Of a stretch of DNA of 7,554 nucleotides, positions 1 to 5,150 are shown piece after piece. Under the pieces are notes generated by a model. That model searched no databases. It was not told the DNA's origin and saw nothing but the letters and a program-made list of their open reading frames with translations. The DNA is from Methanosarcinales archaeon (GTDB taxonomy: Archaea > Halobacteriota > Methanosarcinia > Methanotrichales > Methanotrichaceae): NCBI GenBank assembly GCA_013415595.1, contig JAAEEW010000161.1, positions 1-7,554 on the forward strand. The letters are read 5' to 3'. The position numbers were made by a program, and so were the translations under genes. Each line of letters opens with the position of its first letter. The stretch's first letter is position 1.

Positions 1-1181
1 ACTACGTGCGATCGTAGTGCTCTCTCAGCCCTATTATTGGTAGGCTCCACTCCCGGATTTATGATAAAGGTGAACCAGTACTCAAATCCGTTGTTGATTT
101 TGCGGGTAAACTTCCGGACTTCTTCGGTGGAGTACTCTTTCATGATCCAGTGATTGAGCACTTCTCGTGCCAAATTCCATAACTTCGTCCGGAGTATTGG
201 GGGAGGATCGGTTTCCAAAGCTTCTGTTAGTATTTCGTAAAGCTTCTTGAGAGCATCATGCAACGGAACGGCTTCCTCGAACTTCTCGGAAAGGTCCTTC
301 GATTCCCGGAGCAGATGTGCCCAGCATCGCTGCAAACGGTTTGTGAAACTAGCATACGGTTTCCAGCCGTCGCATACGATAATTCCCCTGAATCTTCGCG
401 TCAGAACTTCCATTAGAACTTTCATGCCCCGGCTCTTTCGAATCACATAGAATGCTTCGGTGGGAGTGGTGAACGTCCAGATCCAATTCTTTTCTCCCTG
501 AACACGAATCGACGTTTCGTCCACATAAAGTATCTCAGCATTTCGAATCCTGGCTAAGATCGCATCGTATTCCGATTGGACTGCGTCTGCAGCGCGACGG
601 GTTAAATCAAGTATGGTGGCTGGACTTATCGTCATTCTGAACAATCTCTCTAGAGCATCATGGACTTTTCTGTGGGGTAGTCTGTCCTCATACTTGAGAA
701 GCGTCGTAATAGCAATTACGTTATTTCCGAACTTGCCTTCCCGAGGGCATTCCGGATTATGTGCAACAACTTCTTTCTGGCAGCACGGACATACATAATG
801 GGCTATACGGTATTCGGTTACGATGATAGGTTGGGGCTCAGGAATTTCCTCAACAGTCTTCGACTCGATTCGAAAAGGAATCCCAAGATTTGCACCGCAA
901 TCCGGGCAGCGATCCATCCTGACCTCTACATGCTTATCAGGCTGGACCTGTGGTCGTGTTACTCCTTCATGTCCGTTCTTTTGACCGGGCTTTCCCTGAT
1001 TTTTCTCGTCTTTGCCTTTTTTGCGGCGGAAACCACGTTTCAGGCTCGGAGGTGTATGAGCGTTTTCATATTGGGCTAACCTGGCTTCAAGCTCTCGAAT
1101 TCTCGCCTTGAGCATCTCGTTCTCACGCTTTAATTGCTCGATCTGCTCAAGAAGTTGCCTGATTAGTTCCCCTTCGTTCAT
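1..1181 (-). CDS. IS66-family transposase, C-terminus cut by window edge
   Basis: This is the DDE transposase of an IS66-type insertion sequence; it would cut and join the ends of the element. An uninterrupted minus-strand frame runs from ATG at 1181 to the left edge, giving 393 complete codons. Residues 1-40 form a Leu/Glu/Lys coiled coil, followed by a basic linker (about 48-70, RRKKGK and GKPGQKNGHEG). Two Cys pairs, CPDC at 92-95 and CPCC at 131-134, look like the IS66 zinc-binding region. The catalytic triad is visible: D221 in YVDETS, D271 in VCDGW and E386 in EPTNNRAERAL. The family is usually somewhat longer than 400 residues, so only a short tail should be missing. AGGAG lies just one base before the ATG, which is unusually close; an in-frame TTG at 1193 is an alternative. 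No accessory TnpA or TnpB gene is seen. The frame is intact as far as visible, and its base composition is AT-richer than the neighbouring genes, which fits transfer. Confidence 0.93.
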   Translation of the reverse strand, partial: MNEGELIRQLLEQIEQLKRENEMLKARIRELEARLAQYENAHTPPSLKRGFRRKKGKDEKNQGKPGQKNGHEGVTRPQVQPDKHVEVRMDRCPDCGANLGIPFRIESKTVEEIPEPQPIIVTEYRIAHYVCPCCQKEVVAHNPECPREGKFGNNVIAITTLLKYEDRLPHRKVHDALERLFRMTISPATILDLTRRAADAVQSEYDAILARIRNAEILYVDETSIRVQGEKNWIWTFTTPTEAFYVIRKSRGMKVLMEVLTRRFRGIIVCDGWKPYASFTNRLQRCWAHLLRESKDLSEKFEEAVPLHDALKKLYEILTEALETDPPPILRTKLWNLAREVLNHWIMKEYSTEEVRKFTRKINNGFEYWFTFIINPGVEPTNNRAERALRSHV

Positions 1182-1210
1182 ACTCCTAATCAATAGACAT
1201 TGCCATCATA

Positions 1211-1222
1211 TTATTTAATTTT
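1211..1222 (-). promoter_or_regulatory. TATA-like box for the transposase
   Basis: Read on the minus strand this is AAAATTAAATAA, close to the archaeal TATA consensus. It ends 29 bases before the ATG at 1181, which would put transcription start near 1190 and give a leader of about ten bases. This is inference from sequence and spacing only. Confidence 0.4.
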
Positions 1223-1280
1223 TCTGGTCTTAATGATCTTCGAGAAAATTCATGAGCAAAGGGGGGGAGCTAAACACGTA

Positions 1281-1292
1281 CGAATTAAATAA
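1281..1292 (+). promoter_or_regulatory. possible TATA box for the TIGR04076-like gene
   Basis: CGAATTAAATAA resembles an archaeal TATA element. It lies about 160 bases before the start at 1451, so it would imply a long leader, and it could equally be a remnant of the insertion sequence. Weak call. Confidence 0.2.
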
Positions 1293-1436
1293 CAATGCAA
1301 ATAGAGTAGACAGCAGGGATTCTCAGACTATTGCTGGAGTTGGCCGAAGGCAAAAAAATCCTTCAGGCAGCGCGATTATCTCAAAATAGCAAGCAGTAGA
1401 TCTGATGTAAATCCATGCATGGGAATTTGCCTTTCA

Positions 1437-1444
1437 AGGAGTGG
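1437..1444 (+). promoter_or_regulatory. ribosome binding site that fixes the start at 1451
   Basis: AAGGAGTG lies six bases before ATG 1451. The upstream in-frame ATG at 1415 has no such site, and starting there would place this motif inside the coding sequence. This supports the shorter 92-residue protein. Confidence 0.7.
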
Positions 1445-1450
1445 ATTGTA

Positions 1451-1729
1451 ATGGCCGTTTATAATATCAGGTGCGAGGTTATGAGCATCGCCGGAGACAA
1501 GGAGCAATGCATCGGGGCAGCCAGGATGAAGAAGGGCGAGGTGTTCATCTTTGAAGCCCGGACGCCCGAGACCAGAGGCATGTGCGTGCGAGCGTTCAAT
1601 GCCATCTTTCCATCCGCCTTTGCCATGCGGTTCAGCGAAAAGATGCCCTGGGAGAAGGGGGACGGATATGTGGACGTCACCTGCCCGGATGGCGACATCG
1701 TCATCAGATTGAGCCGCATAAGGGAGTAG
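1451..1729 (+). CDS. small TIGR04076-family-like protein
   Basis: The predicted product is 92 residues and resembles the small TIGR04076 family, whose function is not established as far as I know. Visible features are a beta-rich start (YNIRCEVMSIAG), a KKGEVFIFE strand, the central segment RGMCVRAFNAIFPSAFAMRF, a PWEKGDG turn and the ending VDVTCPDGDIVIRLSRI. Three Cys occur at about 8, 20 and 44 and another in VTCPDGD, where the family often carries Cys; metal or redox use is only a guess. The start at 1451 is chosen over ATG 1415 because AAGGAG lies just ahead of it. It is the first GC-rich gene after the insertion sequence. The next gene begins about 175 bases downstream, so co-transcription is possible but not shown. 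Family assignment is from recalled sequence pattern and not from a search. Confidence 0.75.
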   Translation: MAVYNIRCEVMSIAGDKEQCIGAARMKKGEVFIFEARTPETRGMCVRAFNAIFPSAFAMRFSEKMPWEKGDGYVDVTCPDGDIVIRLSRIRE

Positions 1730-1793
1730 GCCAGTTCCCGGGCCGCTTCCCTGCAGTGGTGGCCGCGGGAAGATTTGGCGACAGATCCATCCC

Positions 1794-1815
1794 TTTTTGA
1801 GGGCACTCCTGTGCC
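1794..1815 (+). other. T-run and small hairpin after the TIGR04076-like gene
   Basis: TTTTT at 1794-1798 is followed by GGCAC (1802-1806), a TCCT loop and GTGCC (1811-1815), a perfect 5-bp stem. The T-run comes before the stem, unlike a bacterial terminator, but a T-run alone can slow or end archaeal transcription. It lies between the TIGR04076-like gene and scpB. Confidence 0.2.
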
Positions 1816-1890
1816 GGTGAATCCCCCCGGCAAGGGGTCCAAGGATTCAACGGGAAACCTTTAGATCCTTCAAAGCCGGTTCTCTTTCCG

Positions 1891-1898
1891 GGAGGAGG
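1891..1898 (+). promoter_or_regulatory. strong Shine-Dalgarno before scpB
   Basis: GGAGGAGG is the best ribosome-site match in the region. It lies five bases before CTG 1904 and 128 bases before the first ordinary in-frame start codon (GTG 2027). It is the main reason to place the start of ScpB near 1904. Confidence 0.6.
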
Positions 1899-1903
1899 CT
1901 ATC

Positions 1904-2974
1904 CTGAGCAGAGTCATTCTTGGAGACGACCATGCACGCCGGCTGATCGAGGCCGCGCTATTCGCCGCCGGGCGATCACTCGCCGTCCGGGAGCTGGCCG
2001 CCCTTCCCGGCCTGGAGGGAAAGGACGTGGCCAGCCTGGCCGACGGACTGGTCCTCGATTACCGGGAGCGGGATGGCGGGGTGGAGATACGCTCCTTCGA
2101 CCAGAGCTACGTGATGCAGGTCCGGCCGGAGCTGGCGCCGGAGGTGATGACGGTGGCCCCCCGGGAGATCGATGCCCCCCTTTTGAGGACCCTGGCCATC
2201 ATCGCCTACCGCCAGCCCATCTGCCAGAGCGATCTGGCCCGGATCAGAGGGAACAAGAGCTACCAGCACGTGCGAGAGCTGGAGCAGATGGGACTCATAA
2301 CCGCGGTCAAGGTGGGCCGGACCAAGGAACTCCGGACCAGCAAGGGCTTTGCCGATTACTTCGGCCTGGAGGGTGACGGCCCGGAGTTCGTCAGGCGCTC
2401 CATCGGCCTGAAGAGGGATAGCGTGGGCGTGACTCCCATGTTCGAGAGCCTGGGCCGGAGGATGGGGCTGGACTACGTGGTGGTCAACCCCTACCATCCC
2501 TCCCCGGAGGACCGGGAGCGGCTCCCTGGAGTGGACCTGCTGGTGCTCTCCCCCGGCTACTCCACAAAGGCCCAGGAGCACTACTCCGGAGACCTGATCG
2601 AGGCCAGAGCCCGCACCTTCTCCCAGCTCAAGGAGAGCATCGAGCTGATCTGCGACTCACTGGCGGACTGCCCGGACGTGGAGCCCCTGCTGGCGGAGAT
2701 CGACTCTCTCCTCCTGGACTATCGAGAGCGTGCGGTAAGGGCAGCCCCTATAAATCCACTGACGGAGATGATCAGGGAGATGGCTGAAGATCTCCGCATG
2801 ACCGTCAGTGAGGACGGGATCTCTGCCGCTCCGGACTACACCGGCCAGGCGGCGAGGATCATAGTCCCCACCCACCAGGACTACGCAATGGACATCCTGG
2901 AGAGGATCAAGCAGCGGTACGAGGCCCTGCTGCAGGGAGCGGCCGGAGAAGAAGGCGGCAAGCCCGTTTCTTAG
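1904..2974 (+). CDS. scpB: ScpB-type segregation and condensation protein with C-terminal extension
   Basis: ScpB is the winged-helix (kite) partner of SMC and ScpA in the condensin that folds and separates chromosomes. With CTG 1904 as start the product is 356 residues. The ScpB core is clear: RRLIEAALFAAGRSL near residues 12-26, the hallmark LLRTLAIIAYRQPICQSDLARIRG at about 93-116, and GRTKELRTSKGFADYFGLEG at about 138-157. Usual ScpB proteins have about 170-200 residues; here about 185 more follow, including VDLLVLSPGY and a predicted helical end. The conserved N-terminus is in frame upstream of GTG 2027, but there is no ATG, GTG or TTG between the TAG at 1862 and GTG 2027. GGAGGAGG at 1891 points to CTG 1904; ATC 1901 and ATT 1916 are alternatives, and a sequence error is possible. 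No smc or scpA lies in the window. The gene is certain; the start is not. Confidence 0.9.
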   Translation: MSRVILGDDHARRLIEAALFAAGRSLAVRELAALPGLEGKDVASLADGLVLDYRERDGGVEIRSFDQSYVMQVRPELAPEVMTVAPREIDAPLLRTLAIIAYRQPICQSDLARIRGNKSYQHVRELEQMGLITAVKVGRTKELRTSKGFADYFGLEGDGPEFVRRSIGLKRDSVGVTPMFESLGRRMGLDYVVVNPYHPSPEDRERLPGVDLLVLSPGYSTKAQEHYSGDLIEARARTFSQLKESIELICDSLADCPDVEPLLAEIDSLLLDYRERAVRAAPINPLTEMIREMAEDLRMTVSEDGISAAPDYTGQAARIIVPTHQDYAMDILERIKQRYEALLQGAAGEEGGKPVS

Positions 2975-3222
2975 CCATTTGTCTCCTGCTTCATGTCCAA
3001 TTTCCGCTATTCTTTTCGCTGCTTCTTTCTGCAGCTTCTTAGCTGCTTCTCAGCAGCTTCGAAGTCATCCCGGCCTGGGCCCGTTCTAGTCCATCCTTTC
3101 CCTTCGCACCTCGTAACTGCGACATTGGGAAAACAGGGGAGTTAACGTCTCCAGACGGGGCAGGGCCGGTCATTCCTTTTGGGAAAAGGCTGATAACCAA
3201 TCAACAAGAAAGAAGTCTCCTT
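2975..3222. other. spacer with several short hairpins between scpB and the zinc-ribbon gene
   Basis: No gene is visible here. The first half is pyrimidine-rich with repeated GCTGCTTCT/GCAGCTTCT words and a perfect hairpin AGCTGCT-TCTC-AGCAGCT (3041-3058). The second half holds CGTCT-CC-AGACG (3146-3157) and CCTTTT-GGG-AAAAGG (3175-3189). The first could help end scpB transcripts; the latter two lie within 80 bases of the next ATG and could be leader structure or operator sites. All roles are inference. Confidence 0.4.
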
Positions 3223-3591
3223 ATGTTGAGATGTCAGAACTGCGCAGTCGAGCTTTCTGAGGATGACTTCCTCACTCACAACGGTCGCACCCTGTGCGAG
3301 GACTGCTACCTGGAGGCCAGCCAGAGAATCCGGGTCTGCGATCCCTGGGCGGAGCGTTCCAAGAGGGTCTTCCGGGAGTCTCACGGCCTCTCCGGGACCG
3401 ATGGGCTGACCGATCTGCAAAAAAAGATTTACGAGTACATCCAGTCCCGGGGCAAGGCCACCCGTCAGGAGCTGGTGGATGAGCTGAAGATCTCCATGCA
3501 GGAGCTGGAGAACCAGTTCGCTCTTCTCAGGCACTGCCAGCTCCTGAAGGGCAAGAAGGAAGGCGACCAGGTCTACCTGGTCCTGTGGTGA
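3223..3591 (+). CDS. zinc-ribbon/winged-helix protein, likely DNA-binding
   Basis: The product is 122 residues with two parts. Residues 1-30 carry two CxxC pairs (C4/C7 and C25/C28), a treble-clef or zinc-ribbon pattern resembling a half LIM finger. Residues about 62-122 look like a winged helix: LTDLQKKIYEYIQSRG, then ATRQELVDELKIS as the helix-turn-helix, then LRHCQLLKGKKEGDQVYLVLW as wing and last strand. This architecture suggests a transcriptional regulator or a nucleic-acid-binding factor of archaea, but I do not recognise a named family. The ATG has no good Shine-Dalgarno before it; a short leader or leaderless message is possible. It is preceded by a 248-base gap with small palindromes and followed by a structured 107-base gap before the DUF1003 gene. 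The end, LVLW, matches a strand closing the wing, so the protein appears complete. Confidence 0.85.
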   Translation: MLRCQNCAVELSEDDFLTHNGRTLCEDCYLEASQRIRVCDPWAERSKRVFRESHGLSGTDGLTDLQKKIYEYIQSRGKATRQELVDELKISMQELENQFALLRHCQLLKGKKEGDQVYLVLW

Positions 3592-3608
3592 GGCCAGAGC
3601 CGGGGAAG

Positions 3609-3650
3609 GGAGAATGGAGGCTCTGCCTCCTACATCCTCTCCTATTCTCC
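3609..3650 (+). repeat. nested inverted repeat between zinc-ribbon gene and DUF1003 gene
   Basis: GGAGGC (3616-3621), TCT and GCCTCC (3625-3630) make a perfect 6-bp hairpin. It is nested in GGAGAAT (3609-3615) and ATTCTCC (3644-3650), a second perfect 7-bp pairing with a one-sided bulge. RNA of this stretch would fold into a strong stem just after the stop at 3591 and about 50 bases before the next start. It may be a processing or attenuating structure. Confidence 0.5.
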
Positions 3651-3685
3651 AGGGCAGAGGTCGTCCAAAATCATCAATATTATTC

Positions 3686-3693
3686 AAGGAGGT
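3686..3693 (+). promoter_or_regulatory. Shine-Dalgarno that sets a TTG start
   Basis: AAGGAGGT, nearly a perfect complement to the 16S rRNA tail, ends five bases before TTG 3699. It decides the start of the DUF1003 gene; the ATG at 3585 overlaps the previous gene and would add a poorly conserved, Arg- and Cys-containing leader. Confidence 0.8.
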
Positions 3694-3698
3694 ATATT

Positions 3699-4154
3699 TT
3701 GAAGTATCCCGATCCATCATCTGATCCGGGGCCGGATCATGAGCTGCGCATGGTTGACCTCCACGATGGACCGCCAAGTCTCGGCCAGAGGGCGGCGGAC
3801 TGGGTGAGCGACAACGTCGGATCCTGGTATTTCATTCTGCTGCAAACCCTGATCGTGGCCGTGTGGGTGATCCTGAATGCTACCTCTTACATTCGGCACT
3901 GGGATCCCTATCCGTTCATCTTCATGAACCTGGTATTCTCTTTGCAGGCCGCGTACACCGCCTCTCTGGTGATGATCAGCCAGAACCGCCAGGATGAGAT
4001 GGCCCGCAAGATGGCCAACAACAACTACGTGGTGGACCTGAAGACCGCCAGAGAGGTCCGGGCCATCCACGACCACCTGGACGCCCAGGACCGGATAATG
4101 GCCGACCTGTGCCGGGAGATGGCGGAGATCAGAGCCTCTAACAGGTCGGGTTGA
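3699..4154 (+). CDS. DUF1003 family membrane protein
   Basis: The predicted product is 151 residues with two membrane helices, about 44-65 (YFILLQTLIVAVWVILNATS) and about 71-93 (FIFMNLVFSLQAAYTASLVMI), joined by a short loop containing WDPYPF. The segment after the second helix, MISQNRQDEMAR, and the cytoplasmic tail with LDAQDRI fit the DUF1003 family, small two-helix proteins in bacteria and archaea of unknown role. The tail (about 95-151) is charged and helical. The TTG start is chosen for AAGGAGGT five bases upstream; the upstream ATG at 3585 would read through the inverted repeat. The stop TGA at 4152-4154 shares its last base with an ATG (TGATG), which hints at translational coupling to whatever once followed. 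The N-terminal 40 residues are polar and Asp/Pro-rich, as is common ahead of this domain. Confidence 0.88.
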   Translation: MKYPDPSSDPGPDHELRMVDLHDGPPSLGQRAADWVSDNVGSWYFILLQTLIVAVWVILNATSYIRHWDPYPFIFMNLVFSLQAAYTASLVMISQNRQDEMARKMANNNYVVDLKTAREVRAIHDHLDAQDRIMADLCREMAEIRASNRSG

Positions 4155-4250
4155 TGCAGGTGAAGTTCAAGATCATCATCACTCCATGGAGAGGCCAGAA
4201 CGCCGGTCTTCAGGCCGGGCCCGGAGCCATCATAGTCTGAGACGAGATCC

Positions 4251-5111
4251 ATGCCAGAAGGACATTCACCCGGGAGCGGAGCCGCCAAGGATCAGGGCCC
4301 GAGGGTCCAGAGTCGAAAGTCCCTGGACCAAAGCGGTCAGGGGCGAAAGCATCAGGACCGAAGTGGTCGGGGCCGGAAGGCTCAGGATCAAAGAGGCCGG
4401 GAACAAAGAGACCAGGGCAAAGGAGACCAGGACCGGATATTGCAGGTGAAGAAGCTTTGCCACCGGCTATGCCCGGACTGTGTGGGCCGCAAGAGGCGGG
4501 GTGAGCACCGGGATCTGCTCAGCCAGCGGCCCCACTGGTCCGTTCTCCGCCGGGAGGAGCAGCACCGTCAGATCGACCTGGGGGAGAGGGTCCCCTTTGA
4601 CATCGCCCTTCCCCTGCCGGCCAAAGACCGGGGATTTGCAGATACGGCAGAGGGAATCGAGCTTTTCCGGGAGATGTTCAGCTGCCAGCGCTGCGGACGC
4701 TGCTGCTTCACTCCTGGCGCTGGCCTGATGCTGGAGAAGGGGGACTACGAAAGGATATCCCGCTTCCTGGGGTCCAGGAAGAAGCTGCGAGCCCTGTGCC
4801 GCTACGACCGCCAGGAGGGGGTGTGGATACTGAAGCAGCCCTGCCCGTTTTACGACAGATCGATGGGGTGCACCATCTATCCGGTCCGGCCCCTGACCTG
4901 CACCCAGTATCCCCTGCACCCGCCGCTAAAGGAGATGCCCTTTCACCTGGCGGTGGACGCCTTTTGCCCCGCCGCCCGAAGCCTGGCCAAGGAGACCCTG
5001 GGTTGGTGGATAATCTGCGAGAACAACTGGGCAAGGCTCCTGCAGAACATGGACTCGCCCAGGTTCCCGGCCAGGACTTACCGGGATCGAGAGATGACCG
5101 CCGATCTTTAG
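4251..5111 (+). CDS. YkgJ-type CxxCxxCC cysteine-cluster protein with repeat-built N-terminus
   Basis: From ATG 4251 the product would be 286 residues. The core is a YkgJ/PF03692-type domain: C145-x2-C148-GR-C151-C152 in FSCQRCGRCCF, then C198 in QPCPFYD, C207 in MGCTIYP and C217 in RPLTCTQYPL. These Cys probably bind zinc or an iron-sulfur cluster; the function of the family is unclear. Residues 13-62 are ten low-complexity pentapeptides and 63-83 contain another CxxC (LCPDC). The start is uncertain: ATG 4251 has only a weak purine site, while TTG 4440 gives MQVKKLC, matching the word MQVKFK after the DUF1003 stop, and GTG 4446 or GTG 4482 also work. All conserved residues lie after any of these. 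A TAG at 4233 bounds the frame upstream. The last four codons and the stop fall in a 27-bp duplication shared with the convergent HAD gene. Confidence 0.85.
   Translation: MPEGHSPGSGAAKDQGPRVQSRKSLDQSGQGRKHQDRSGRGRKAQDQRGREQRDQGKGDQDRILQVKKLCHRLCPDCVGRKRRGEHRDLLSQRPHWSVLRREEQHRQIDLGERVPFDIALPLPAKDRGFADTAEGIELFREMFSCQRCGRCCFTPGAGLMLEKGDYERISRFLGSRKKLRALCRYDRQEGVWILKQPCPFYDRSMGCTIYPVRPLTCTQYPLHPPLKEMPFHLAVDAFCPAARSLAKETLGWWIICENNWARLLQNMDSPRFPARTYRDREMTADL
4287..4436 (+). repeat. ten degenerate 15-bp tandem repeats
   Basis: Ten units of exactly 15 bases run in phase. Typical units are AAGCATCAGGACCGA, AAGGCTCAGGATCAA and AGAGACCAGGGCAAA; the third codon is CAG in seven of ten. In the frame of the YkgJ gene each unit encodes a pentapeptide such as KHQDR, KAQDQ, RDQGK or GDQDR. 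The unit length keeps the reading frame open through copy changes. The units are diverged, so the array is not recent. Confidence 0.8.
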
Positions 5112-5150
5112 AGCTGGAGCATGCCCACCGATCTTTAGAGCTGGAACATG
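5101..5150. repeat. 27-bp tandem duplication at two convergent gene ends
   Basis: CCGATCTTTAGAGCTGG followed by AGCATG (5101-5123) recurs as the same word followed by AACATG (5128-5150): 22 of 23 bases identical with a period of 27. On the plus strand the first copy supplies the last two codons and TAG of the YkgJ gene. On the minus strand the second copy supplies MFQL and TAA of the HAD gene, and the first copy is a ghost of that end (MLQL and TAA). Confidence 0.85.

Larger units (their letters stand above)
1..1222 (-). mobile_element. IS66-type insertion sequence, partial; right boundary uncertain
   Basis: The element is defined by the transposase reading frame and its promoter-like upstream region. 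The distal end lies outside the window. I could not find a convincing terminal inverted repeat or target duplication between 1182 and 1450, so the given right limit only includes the promoter-like box and the true end may lie further right. Confidence 0.6.
1182..1450. other. AT-rich gap between transposase and TIGR04076-like gene
   Basis: About 270 bases without a gene. It holds the transposase promoter-like box (1211-1222), a run of seven G at 1261-1267, a plus-strand AT-rich box (1281-1292) and the ribosome site of the next gene. Base composition changes from AT-rich to GC-rich across it, so the edge of the inserted element probably lies here. Confidence 0.6.

Noticed and set aside
759..1079. 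Plus-strand frame with a hydrophobic, membrane-like stretch
   Set aside because: It lies antisense to the transposase N-terminal half; the hydrophobic stretch is the complement of the basic Lys/Arg linker codons.
1976..2581. 201-codon minus-strand frame
   Set aside because: It is antisense to the core of scpB, whose motifs are unmistakable; its His/Gly/Leu-rich composition is typical of an antisense shadow in GC-rich DNA.
4154..4240. 28-codon frame beginning in the TGATG overlap with the DUF1003 stop
   Set aside because: It is too short and has no recognisable features; it is better explained as a remnant of an older gene start, as discussed in the findings.
4287..4436. CRISPR-like repeat array
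   Set aside because: The units are contiguous 15-mers with no spacers and are degenerate, unlike CRISPR repeats.
4186..4449. Arg/Glu-rich 87-codon frame through the 15-bp array
   Set aside because: It ends inside the YkgJ gene, has no ribosome site, and its open state follows from the array being in multiples of three.
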